The notes: generated by a model from the letters alone, not told the origin. Positions 1 to 6,734 are shown, numbered from the stretch's first letter. The stretch: DNA of 7,917 bases from Thermoanaerobaculaceae bacterium (GCA_022865555.1 JALHTD010000414.1:1-7917); one strand, 5' to 3'. Made by a program: numbers and translations.

Positions 1-195
1 CCATCGCCGAGGACCTCCCACCTTCGCCGCCCACTGCGGAACGCGTGTAGGACAGACCGAGTAGACCACACTGTCGCCTTCGAATCCTGGAATAGGCAGG
101 ACCGTCGGCAGCTTCGCTCCCTGTGCCCCATGGCCTGTCTCTTTGCGCTGGCGCAAAGACAGCGGTCCCTCCGAGGCCTAGCTTCGGCACCAAGG
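1..195. other. Leader region without a confident gene
   Basis: I see no gene here that can be defended. One frame is open from base 3 to a TAG at 48-50 and reads IAEDLPPSPPTAERV, which could be the extreme C-terminus of an upstream + strand gene, but 15 residues are too few to judge. The frame of the first gene stays open upstream through the whole region; the residues it would add are Arg/Ser-rich with no domain character, and the ATG at 130 has no purine-rich Shine-Dalgarno in front of it. The only clear structure is the palindrome at 141-158, listed separately. No tRNA, terminator with a T-run, or repeat was found. Confidence 0.5.
141..158. promoter_or_regulatory. Palindrome, candidate CRP/FNR-family operator
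   Basis: The two arms CTTTGCGC and GCGCAAAG are perfect 8-base reverse complements separated by TG. Four further bases pair outside a 2-base bulge (CTGT at 135-138 with ACAG at 159-162). The inner 14 bases at 143-156 have TTG and CAA ends, the architecture recognised by FNR, Dnr and NnrR regulators (TTGAT-N4-ATCAA in the classical FNR site), here with CG in place of AT at half-site positions 4-5. If it acts as a class II activator site centred near -41.5, transcription would start near base 191 and the -10 would fall near 179-184, where TAGCTT is a weak match. A hairpin terminator is less likely because no T-run follows on either strand and the loop would be only 2-4 bases. The palindrome is seen directly; the regulator is inferred. 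Confidence 0.45.
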
Positions 196-486
196 ATGAG
201 AGCCCCACGGCCCGCGATTCGTCCCGGAATGAGCGTGGCGGAGCTGCTCGACGAGCACCCTGAGGCCATTGCCACGTTCCTGCGCCACCGGATGGCGTGC
301 GTGGGCTGCACGATGTCCGACTTCGACACCATCGCCGACGCCGCCCGCTCCTACGGCCACGTCCTCGCCGGCTTCATGGCGGAGATCGAGCACGACCTGG
401 AGGCCGCGGAGGCGTCCCGCAAGACCGCTGCAACGCCGGCCCGGGGCGGAAGCCCGCGCCGTCTCACAGGGAAGAGAGGCTCGTGA
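196..486 (+). CDS. DUF1858 / hybrid-cluster-associated redox disulfide domain protein
   Basis: This is a small cytoplasmic protein of 96 residues. The domain runs from about residue 8 to 60: an MSVAELLDEHPEAIATFL helix pair, then a C-V-G-C motif (C35, C38), then an acidic helix containing DTIADAA. This pattern matches the DUF1858 family (hybrid cluster protein-associated redox disulfide), whose CxxC pair is thought to be redox active; biochemical function is poorly known. It differs from the ScdA_N domain of di-iron repair proteins, which has a CCGG core. The C-terminal 30 residues are Arg/Ala/Gly-rich and probably disordered. The start is uncertain: ATG at 196 keeps the whole domain and leaves the palindrome outside the gene, but AAGG abuts it directly; ATG at 130 and 229 are in-frame alternatives, also without a good ribosome binding site. 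Its stop overlaps the next start by one base. Confidence 0.75.
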   Translation: MRAPRPAIRPGMSVAELLDEHPEAIATFLRHRMACVGCTMSDFDTIADAARSYGHVLAGFMAEIEHDLEAAEASRKTAATPARGGSPRRLTGKRGS

Positions 487-1124
487 TGAAAAGGAAAGGA
501 ACGTGGTTTCTGGCTGGTGCCATTAGTGCGGCCTCGGTGGTCCTGGGGGGTGCCAGGCCGGCGCTCGCCCACTGCGACACGCTCGATGGCCGGGTGGTGG
601 CCAGCGCCCGCGCGGCTTTCACCAAGGGAGAAGTCACGCCCGTGCTCAAGTGGGTGCGGCCGCAGGACGAGGGCGAGATCCGCTCCGCCTTCGCCTCGGT
701 GCTCAAGGTCCGTGCCCAGGGGAGCGCGGCGCGGCAGCTTGCGGACAACTGGTTCTTCGAGACGCTCGTTCGGTTGCACCGGGCGGGGGAGGGCGCCCCG
801 TACACGGGACTCAAAGCTGCCGGCGCCGAACTGGGGTTGGCCGTGGAGGGTGCGGACAGGGCGCTCGAGACGGGGTCGGTGGACGCCCTCGTCAAGCTCG
901 TGACCGATGATGCCGCGGCCAGCATCCGCGAGCGGTTCAAGCACACCTATGGGGCCAGGAAGCACGCCGAGGATTCGGTGGCGGCCGGCCGTGCGTACGT
1001 CGCCGCCTACGTCGAGTACGTTCATTTCGTCGAGCGTTTGCACGTCGACACCACCGGGCCTGCCGGGCACGGCTCGGGTGACGAACCCACGCCCCGCAGT
1101 GGGCATGGAAAGGAGGCGCCATGA
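486..1124 (+). CDS. Secreted DUF6448 family protein
   Basis: This 212-residue protein has a clear Sec signal peptide: basic MKRK, a hydrophobic core at about 7-23, and an A-L-A site at 26-28. Predicted cleavage leaves a mature N-terminus of H29-C30-D31-T-L-D-G, the hallmark start of DUF6448 proteins (family recognised from memory of its HCDT.DG and ETLVR.HRAGEGAPYTG segments). The rest is predicted helical, with potential metal-binding residues H98, H180, E183 and H186, and a Gly/Ser/His tail (H195, H207) that looks flexible. No function is established. A free N-terminal histidine after processing recalls histidine-brace copper proteins, but that is only an analogy. GAGAGG at 474-479 lies 6 bases before ATG 486, and the stop of the preceding gene overlaps this start (TGATG), suggesting translational coupling. 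The gene ends in an ATGA overlap with the hemerythrin gene. Confidence 0.82.
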   Translation: MKRKGTWFLAGAISAASVVLGGARPALAHCDTLDGRVVASARAAFTKGEVTPVLKWVRPQDEGEIRSAFASVLKVRAQGSAARQLADNWFFETLVRLHRAGEGAPYTGLKAAGAELGLAVEGADRALETGSVDALVKLVTDDAAASIRERFKHTYGARKHAEDSVAAGRAYVAAYVEYVHFVERLHVDTTGPAGHGSGDEPTPRSGHGKEAP

Positions 1125-1666
1125 CCCCGACCCAGACGTTGAACCATGAGCACAAGGTGATCCTCCTCGTCGTGGACGCCGCGGAGCGCGAAGCCGCGAA
1201 AATCGAAGGCGGCGGCGCCGTGGACACCGAACGGATCGAAAGCATGCTCTCCTTCTTCCGCGAATTTGCCGACGCCTGCCACCACGCGAAAGAGGAGCGC
1301 CATTTCTTCCCGGCGATGAACGCGAAGGGAGTGCCGCTCGAGGCAGGGCCGATCGCCGTGATGCTCCACGAGCACGACCAGGGGCGGGCGTTCCTGCGCG
1401 CCCTTGACCAGGCCCTCGCCCGCGTGAAGGCGGGCGAAGCAGGCGCCACGGGAGCGGTGGCGGGCGCCCTGCTCGGCTACGCAGGGTTGCTGCGCGCCCA
1501 CATCAACAAGGAGGACAACATCCTCTTTCCGATGGCCGACAAGATCCTCTCACCCGCCGACCAGGAGACGCTCGCCGCCACGTTCGAGCGAGTCGAGGCG
1601 GAGGAGATCGGCGAGGGCGTGCACGAGCGCTACCACGAGCTGGCGCACAAGCTGGCTCAGGGATGA
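1121..1666 (+). CDS. Hemerythrin-like HHE domain protein
   Basis: A 181-residue cytoplasmic protein with no signal peptide. It has the four-helix hemerythrin layout with di-iron ligand motifs in order: NHEHKVI (H9, H11), CHHAKEERHFFP (H54/H55, E59, H61), MLHEHDQGR (H83, H85, D86) and HINKEDNILFP (H127, E131). The two HxxxE motifs followed by an aromatic-Pro are diagnostic of the HHE family. Known members bind O2 or NO at a non-haem di-iron site, sense redox state, or help repair Fe-S clusters. The C-terminal 40 residues form a charged helix (VEAEEIGEGVHERYHELAHK). Placement after a CxxC DUF1858 protein is reminiscent of a split RIC/YtfE-type arrangement, though the first domain is not ScdA_N. 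AGGAGG at 1111-1116 precedes the start, which overlaps the upstream stop as ATGA. A role in NO or O2 protection of the downstream N2O respiratory chain is inferred from context. Confidence 0.92.
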   Translation: MTPTQTLNHEHKVILLVVDAAEREAAKIEGGGAVDTERIESMLSFFREFADACHHAKEERHFFPAMNAKGVPLEAGPIAVMLHEHDQGRAFLRALDQALARVKAGEAGATGAVAGALLGYAGLLRAHINKEDNILFPMADKILSPADQETLAATFERVEAEEIGEGVHERYHELAHKLAQG

Positions 1667-1670
1667 TGCC

Positions 1671-3614
1671 ATGACGGTCAAGGTCCAGCTGCCCAATCTG
1701 CAGCACTGGAAGGACCAGGTCAAGTGCCAGTCCGGCTGCCCGGTGGCCACCGACGCGGGCCGGTACGTGCAGCTGATCGCCGAAGGGCGCGACGAGGATG
1801 CCTATCTTGTGGCCCGCGCCCCCAACCCGTTCGCCTCTGTGTGCGGTCGGGTTTGCGCCGCGCCGTGCGAGGACGCGTGCCGGCGTTCGTCGATCGATGC
1901 GGCGGTCTCGATCCGCGCCCTGAAACGCTTTGTCACGGAGAGGTACGGCGTCGAGTCGGTCCACCCCGACACGCAGGACGCACTCCGCACCACCCTCGTG
2001 TCGGAGGGGAACTGCTACGCGGGTCACTTGCCGGTCCACCCGGCCCCCACGCAAACCGCGAGGCGTCGCAAGGTCGCCGTCGTCGGGTCGGGCCCCGCCG
2101 GCCTTTCCGCAGCCCACGACCTCGCCTTGCTCGGCTACGACGCCACCGTGTTCGAGGTGGCCCAGGAACCGGGCGGGATGATGCGTTTCGGCATCCCCGA
2201 GTATCGCCTCCCGCGCTCCCTCATCCGCGCCGAGATCGACAGGATCCTGGCGCTGGGTGTGACGCTCAAGCTCGAGGAGCCGCTGACGCCGTCGTTCGGT
2301 CTGCGGGAGCTCAGGCAGCACGGGTTCGATGCGGTTTTCGTGTCGGTCGGTGTCTCACAGGGCCGCGACCTGCAGGTTCCCGGCGTCGAACTCGACGGCG
2401 TCGTGAAGGCGATCGACTACCTCCTCAACATCAACCGCGGGTACCGGATCGACCTCGGCCGGCGGGTCGTCGTCATCGGCGGCGGGTTTGTCGCTTTTGA
2501 TGCGGCGCGTACTGCGTTGCGCGTGGGGCGCGACGAGGGTGTGACTGAGATTGCCGAGAGCCTGGGAGCCGAGACCGACGCCCGGCTGAAGGAAGCACTC
2601 GACTCGGCGCGTGCGGCCCTGCGGGGCGGTGCGACGGAGGTTGTGATCGTCTCCCTGGAGGACTTCCAGGAGATGCCCGTGCTCAGGACCGCACAGGGGC
2701 GCGAGGAGTTCGAGGAGGCCAGGAAGGAGGGCGTCACCTTCGTGACACGCCGTGCGCCAAAGCGCTTCCTCGGCGATGGACGTCTGCGCTCGATCGAACT
2801 GCGCCGCGTGGTCTCGGTTTTCGACGAGAACGGCCGCTTCGCACCCGCCTACGACGACGGCGACGTCACCACGATCGAGGCCGACAGCTGCGTCCTGGCG
2901 ATCGGCCAGAAGGCGGATCTCTCGTTCCTCAGGGAGGAAGACGGGGTCGAGCTGACGCCCTGGGGAACGATCCGGGTGGACCCGGCCACGCTTGCGAGCT
3001 CCGCGCGCGGCGTGTTTGCTGGCGGCGACGTCGCGTTCGGGCCGCGCAACCTGATCGACGCCGTGGCGAACGGCAAGCGCGCCGCGCGCTCGATCCACGA
3101 GTTGCTCGCCGGCGACACCGCCCGCGTCGCGGCCGCCGTCGAGATCGAGGAGATCCCGACCTCGCGCTACCGCATGCTCGCCGGCTTCGAGATCCTGGAC
3201 CGCGAGGCCGCGCCCACCTTGGACGTCGGGCGGCGCACCGGGATCGCCGAGGTGGAAACCGGCTACGCGGAGGACGCTGCGCGCCGGCAGGGGGCGCGTT
3301 GTCTCGTCTGCCACGTTCAGACGATCTACGACCCCGAGAAGTGCGTACTGTGCAACCGCTGCGTGGACGTCTGTCCGGAGTACTGCCTGGCCATCGTGCC
3401 GTTCGAGAAGCTCGATCTGCCCGATGGCGAAAGGCAGGTTCTCATGGAGCGCGCGGGGGCGGGACGGCTGCCGCTTTCGGCGATGGTCAAGGACGACGAG
3501 CGGTGCATCCGGTGCGGGCTGTGCGCGATCCGCTGCCCGACCGCCGCGATGACGATGGAGAGGTTCGCCATCACCGAGCGGTTCGCTCTGACACAGGGGA
3601 AGGAGACACGATGA
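1671..3614 (+). CDS. GltD-like FAD/NAD(P) oxidoreductase with C-terminal 2x[4Fe-4S] ferredoxin domain
   Basis: This 647-residue cytoplasmic flavoprotein has three parts. The N-terminus carries the cysteine set of the glutamate synthase small-subunit family for two Fe-S clusters (C19, C23, then C58, C62, C66, C70 in CGRVCAAPCEDAC). The middle is a two-dinucleotide-fold oxidoreductase: FAD motif GSGPAG at 139-144 followed by the family sequence EPGGMMRFGIPEYRLP, and an NAD(P)H motif GGGFVA at 270-275, ending with the FAD-contacting GVFAGGD segment. The C-terminus has two classical cluster motifs, C558-C561-C564-C568-P and C612-C615-C618-C622-P, preceded by an extra C544xxC547 pair. GltD itself is about 470 residues and lacks this ferredoxin tail; there is no GltB partner, so glutamate synthesis is unlikely. 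Proteins of this build occur beside Rieske/cytochrome b genes in several phyla, where they are proposed to exchange electrons with NAD(P)H or ferredoxin. AGGGA at 1659-1663 serves the start; the stop overlaps the Rieske start. Confidence 0.93.
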   Translation: MTVKVQLPNLQHWKDQVKCQSGCPVATDAGRYVQLIAEGRDEDAYLVARAPNPFASVCGRVCAAPCEDACRRSSIDAAVSIRALKRFVTERYGVESVHPDTQDALRTTLVSEGNCYAGHLPVHPAPTQTARRRKVAVVGSGPAGLSAAHDLALLGYDATVFEVAQEPGGMMRFGIPEYRLPRSLIRAEIDRILALGVTLKLEEPLTPSFGLRELRQHGFDAVFVSVGVSQGRDLQVPGVELDGVVKAIDYLLNINRGYRIDLGRRVVVIGGGFVAFDAARTALRVGRDEGVTEIAESLGAETDARLKEALDSARAALRGGATEVVIVSLEDFQEMPVLRTAQGREEFEEARKEGVTFVTRRAPKRFLGDGRLRSIELRRVVSVFDENGRFAPAYDDGDVTTIEADSCVLAIGQKADLSFLREEDGVELTPWGTIRVDPATLASSARGVFAGGDVAFGPRNLIDAVANGKRAARSIHELLAGDTARVAAAVEIEEIPTSRYRMLAGFEILDREAAPTLDVGRRTGIAEVETGYAEDAARRQGARCLVCHVQTIYDPEKCVLCNRCVDVCPEYCLAIVPFEKLDLPDGERQVLMERAGAGRLPLSAMVKDDERCIRCGLCAIRCPTAAMTMERFAITERFALTQGKETR

Positions 3615-4117
3615 GCAACGGTGACAACCGCCGCGAGTTCCTGATCAAGGTCGGTATCGGCGGAGGGCTGGCCGCCTTGGCGGGGCAGGGGATCGCCTCG
3701 CTGCGCTCGCTGGTGCCCAACGTCTCGTACGACGCCCCGACGACGGTCAAGCTCGGGCCGCCGGCGGAGTTCCCCGACGGGCTGAAGTTCCTTCCGGACG
3801 AGCGCCTGTTCGTGTTCCGCGACGGGAACACCTTTCACGCGATATCCGCCGTATGCACCCACCTCGGGTGCACCGTGCGCGCGGAGGCGCTGTCGCAGCC
3901 GGAGACGAAGACCGTTGACGGCAAGCCGTTGCGCCTCACACACCGTTTCCTGTGCCCTTGCCACGGCTCGAAGTACTCCGGTGACGGCGGCAACATCTCG
4001 GGCCCCGCACCGAAGCCCCTGGCTTGGTGCCACCTGTCGCTGGCACCCGACGATGGCCAACTCGTCGCCGACCTCGCGCGTCCGGTCGAGCGCGACTTCC
4101 GGCTGACGGTCGGATGA
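3611..4117 (+). CDS. Rieske [2Fe-2S] protein of a cytochrome bc-type complex
   Basis: A 168-residue, Tat-exported, membrane-anchored Rieske subunit. The twin-arginine motif N-R-R-E-F-L-I-K (R7, R8) is followed by a glycine/alanine-rich hydrophobic segment (14-29) that normally stays as the membrane anchor. Cluster ligands are C82-T-H84-L-G-C87 and C115-P-C117-H118-G-S, with C87 and C117 forming the structural disulfide. The stretch between the two ligand boxes (27 residues, 88-114) is roughly twice as long as in chloroplast b6f Rieske proteins. After the second box comes the usual SGPAPKPL proline loop. The protein takes one electron from quinol at the outer face of the b subunit and passes it to a c-type cytochrome. 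AAGGAG at 3600-3605 sits 5 bases from the ATG, and the ATGA overlap ties it to the flavoprotein gene upstream. It is followed directly by cytochrome b. Confidence 0.96.
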   Translation: MSNGDNRREFLIKVGIGGGLAALAGQGIASLRSLVPNVSYDAPTTVKLGPPAEFPDGLKFLPDERLFVFRDGNTFHAISAVCTHLGCTVRAEALSQPETKTVDGKPLRLTHRFLCPCHGSKYSGDGGNISGPAPKPLAWCHLSLAPDDGQLVADLARPVERDFRLTVG

Positions 4118-4123
4118 GGGAGG
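4118..4123 (+). promoter_or_regulatory. Ribosome binding site deciding the cytochrome b start
   Basis: GGGAGG lies 5 bases upstream of GTG 4129. An ATG at 4114 in the same frame overlaps the Rieske stop as ATGA but has no comparable purine-rich sequence in front of it, so the GTG is preferred; choosing the ATG would add five residues. Confidence 0.6.
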
Positions 4124-4128
4124 ACGCC

Positions 4129-5475
4129 GTGAGCGCGACCCCCAAGAACGACGCACCGCAGACGCAGGCACCGGGCGTGCACCCGCGCCCGTTCTGGAGC
4201 CTGCGCCCCCAGTCGGATCGCCAGTCCGGCGATGCCGTCACGTCGAACTTCCTCCTGCACTGGTTCCCCGCCAAGAGCTTCAAGGCCTCGCTCGCCTGGG
4301 GGTACTCCTTCTGGCTCGGAACCGCGTCCGCCGCGCTGCTCCTGCTCCTGACGCTGTCCGGCCTTCCCCTGCTCTTCCTGTACATCCCGTCGGTCGAGCG
4401 CGCCTACGCCTCGGTCAAGGACATCGAGTACGTCGTCGCATTCGGCGCCTGGATCCGCGCCGTGCACCGACTGTCCGCGCACCTCATGGTCGCGGTGGTC
4501 TTCCTGCACCTCGTGCGCGTGTTCCTTACCGGGGCGTACAAGAACGGCGCAGGGCAGGGGCAGAAGCGCGAGTGGAACTGGGTGATCGGCGTCGGCATGC
4601 TGCTGTTGACCCTCTTCCTCTCGTTCACCGGGTACCTCCTGCCGTGGGACCAGCTCGCGTACTGGGCGATCACGGTCGGAACCAACATCGCCTCGTCGGT
4701 GCCGATGGTCGGGGCGTCGGTCCGCGAGCTGTTGCTCGGCGGGCGGACGATCGATCAGGCGACACTCATCCGCTTCTACGTCCTGCACTGCATCTTCCTC
4801 CCTGCCGGTCTGGGCGTCTTGTTCCTGTACCACATGTGGCGCGTCCGCAAGGACGGCGGGCTGGCCAAGGCGGACCACGTCGCGCTGCTGGCCGAGAAGA
4901 GGCCCACGGAGCCATCCGAGTCCAAGACGTACACGCTTCTCGGCGTGGCGCGCGGCACGGCGCCCACGGTCCGTACTGTCTCGCTCGAGGCCCCGGACAC
5001 CACCGTCAACTCGATCCCGGATCTCACACGCCGCCTCGCCATCGTCATCCTGGGCACCATCGCGGTGGTCTCGATGCTCTCGGTGTTCGTGCACGCCCCT
5101 CTGGAGGAGCCCGCCAACCCGCTCATCACGCCCAACCCCACCAAGGCGCCATGGTACTTTCTGTGGCTGCAGGAGGTCGTGACCGACACGACGATCCACC
5201 TCGGATCGTTCACGATCAACGGCGCTTTCCTGGGCGGCGTGCTGCTGCCAAGCTTTCTGGTCGCCCTGGCCCTCGCGTGGCCGTGGCTCGACAGGTCGCC
5301 CGGGGTCTCGGCCGGTGTCTGGTTCGCGGCGAGCCGCAAGCGGCAAAACGCCGTGTTCATCGCGGTCGTCGTCCTGATCCTCATTCTGACGTTCGTCGGA
5401 ACGTTCATGCGCGGGCCGTACTGGCACTTCTACTGGCCGTGGCAGCAGTGGCCCGAGCTCCCCGCGAGGATCTGA
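4129..5475 (+). CDS. Cytochrome b, fused b6 / subunit-IV type
   Basis: This 448-residue integral membrane subunit oxidises quinol and carries two b haems. Seven membrane segments are visible: four in the b6-like half (about 57-85, 112-135, 150-172, 214-236) and three in the subunit-IV-like half (about 302-322, 372-392, 408-428). Haem ligands are H113 and H127 in VHRLSAH...FLHLVRVF (13 residues between) and H220 and H235 in the fourth helix (14 between), the b6-type spacing; mitochondrial cytochrome b has 13 in the last pair. LPWDQLAYWA after the third helix is typical of this family. The quinol-site PEWY motif is APWY at 340-343, lacking the glutamate. No cysteine is present near the N-terminus for a covalent haem c-n. 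Soluble residues at about 245-300 link the two halves. The GTG start is chosen on its ribosome binding site. The gene follows Rieske by 11 bases and is followed after 2 bases by the multihaem cytochrome. Confidence 0.95.
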   Translation: MSATPKNDAPQTQAPGVHPRPFWSLRPQSDRQSGDAVTSNFLLHWFPAKSFKASLAWGYSFWLGTASAALLLLLTLSGLPLLFLYIPSVERAYASVKDIEYVVAFGAWIRAVHRLSAHLMVAVVFLHLVRVFLTGAYKNGAGQGQKREWNWVIGVGMLLLTLFLSFTGYLLPWDQLAYWAITVGTNIASSVPMVGASVRELLLGGRTIDQATLIRFYVLHCIFLPAGLGVLFLYHMWRVRKDGGLAKADHVALLAEKRPTEPSESKTYTLLGVARGTAPTVRTVSLEAPDTTVNSIPDLTRRLAIVILGTIAVVSMLSVFVHAPLEEPANPLITPNPTKAPWYFLWLQEVVTDTTIHLGSFTINGAFLGGVLLPSFLVALALAWPWLDRSPGVSAGVWFAASRKRQNAVFIAVVVLILILTFVGTFMRGPYWHFYWPWQQWPELPARI

Positions 5476-5477
5476 CC

Positions 5478-6716
5478 ATGGAAAAGCGCTCGAACTCCCC
5501 GTTCCCGAGGATCGACCGCCCGGTCCTGGCGCTCGTCGGTGTCGCGCTGATCGTCTCGACGGTCCTGTTTGCCTACTTCGACCGGCAGCACGACTGGCGC
5601 TACTACCAGTACGCGTTCCGCAACATGGTCGCGGAGAAATACGGAAAGGAAAAGGCGGACAGGCTGCCGTCCGGGATCCAGCAGATCTGGGTCCCCGACC
5701 TCCGCCGGGCCGACCGCTGCATCACCTGCCATGCGGGGATCGGCTGGAAGGGGTTCGAGGGCGTGGAGCAGCCGTTCTCGACGCACCCGGCCGGGTCGTT
5801 CAAGAGCCACCCGGTCGAGAAGTACGGGTGCACCGCCTGTCACGGAGGCCAGGGGTGGGCGATCGACGCCGACGCCGCGCACGGCGGCGTCGAGCACTGG
5901 GAGGAGCCCCTGCTCGGCGCCACGCTGGGCGAGCAGTACACGCTGGTGGACAACAAGAAGGCGCTGATGCAGATGAACTGCAACGTCTGCCACCGCTATG
6001 ACCGCGAGACGCCTGGCGCCGACGCCGTCAACCTCGGCAAGAAGCTTGTGCTCGAGAAGGGGTGCCGCGCCTGCCATGTCATCAACGGGAGCGGCGGGAC
6101 GCTCGGACCGGACCTCACGTTCGTTGGCGACAAGGCGGCTGAGCAGTACGACTACTCGCACCTGTCGGGGCAGAAAACCACGTTTGCATGGCACGTCGCG
6201 CACCTGAAGGACCCTCGCGCGATCGTGCTGGACACCGTGATGCCCAACTTTCACCTCACGACGAAAGAGGCGCAGGCCCTCGCGATTCTCGTCCTGTCGT
6301 GGCGAAAGGCGCCGGTGCCCGCGGACTACCGCCCGGGGATCCCCCGCACCGACCCGCAGACCGCGGCGGAGGTGGAGGCCGAGGAGCGCATGAAGACCGG
6401 GCCCGGTGCATGGTTCGTCAAGACCGGCTGCTTCGTGTGCCACTCGATCTCGGCCCTGGGCGTGAGGAGCCCGGCGCAGATCGGGCCCGATCTGTCGACT
6501 GCGGTCGAGGACACGCAGAGCCGTTTCGGCCTGACCGTCGACGATTTCCTGCGGAGCCCCACGGGCACGATGGCGGTGGTGCTCTCGCGCCAGATCATCC
6601 TCACGCCGGAGCAGAAGGCGGTCGCGGTCGGCAAGCTCCGCGAGGCGTTTGCCGAGCACCAGAGGCAGAAGGAACAGGGCAAGAGCACGCCCGCCGCGCC
6701 AGCGGCGGGGAAGTGA
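5478..6716 (+). CDS. Membrane-anchored pentahaem cytochrome c
   Basis: A 412-residue c-type cytochrome with one N-terminal uncleaved membrane segment (about 16-33) and a periplasmic body. Five haem attachment motifs are present: CITCH (81-85), CTACH (118-122), CNVCH (168-172), CRACH (196-200) and CFVCH (318-322). The fourth and fifth look like class I monohaem folds, with candidate distal methionines in VMPNF (M255) and PTGTM (M365); the N-terminal three are more closely spaced, with surrounding histidines (H103, H111, H135, H140) as possible second ligands. The C-terminus is a charged helix ending in a Pro/Ala/Lys tail. It takes the place of cytochrome c1 or f and most likely carries electrons from the Rieske protein towards NosZ. 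It is unrelated to the pentahaem ActA subunit of alternative complex III in context, since a Rieske/b pair is present. GAGGA at 5466-5470 precedes the ATG by 7 bases. Confidence 0.93.
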   Translation: MEKRSNSPFPRIDRPVLALVGVALIVSTVLFAYFDRQHDWRYYQYAFRNMVAEKYGKEKADRLPSGIQQIWVPDLRRADRCITCHAGIGWKGFEGVEQPFSTHPAGSFKSHPVEKYGCTACHGGQGWAIDADAAHGGVEHWEEPLLGATLGEQYTLVDNKKALMQMNCNVCHRYDRETPGADAVNLGKKLVLEKGCRACHVINGSGGTLGPDLTFVGDKAAEQYDYSHLSGQKTTFAWHVAHLKDPRAIVLDTVMPNFHLTTKEAQALAILVLSWRKAPVPADYRPGIPRTDPQTAAEVEAEERMKTGPGAWFVKTGCFVCHSISALGVRSPAQIGPDLSTAVEDTQSRFGLTVDDFLRSPTGTMAVVLSRQIILTPEQKAVAVGKLREAFAEHQRQKEQGKSTPAAPAAGK

Positions 6717-6734
6717 CGAACGATCAATGGAGAA

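Noticed and set aside
1..50. C-terminal end of an upstream gene (open frame from base 3 to TAG at 48-50)
   Set aside because: Only 15 codons are visible, with no recognisable motif, so it cannot be called a gene from this window alone.
79..90. TTCGAATCC string resembling a tRNA T-loop
   Set aside because: The flanking bases do not form the T-stem (TCGCC against CCTGG), and no D-arm, anticodon arm or acceptor stem can be folded around it.
135..162. Palindrome read as an intrinsic terminator of an upstream gene
   Set aside because: No T-run follows on either strand and the hairpin would have a loop of only 2-4 bases. The TTG/CAA ends favour an operator.
130..195. Longer first gene starting at ATG 130
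   Set aside because: No ribosome binding site precedes it, the added 22 residues look non-coding, and it would put the 141-158 palindrome inside the gene. It is not fully excluded.
3835..5427. Open frame of 530 codons on the - strand across Rieske and cytochrome b
   Set aside because: The translation is low-complexity and charged (many Asp, Glu, Arg, His, Gln) with no family signature, and it mirrors the membrane helices of cytochrome b on the other strand.
4572..5477. Upstream extension of the pentahaem cytochrome reading frame into the cytochrome b gene
   Set aside because: The frame is open by chance, but the added sequence is Arg/His/Pro-rich. The ATG at 5478 has a ribosome binding site and is followed by a proper membrane anchor.
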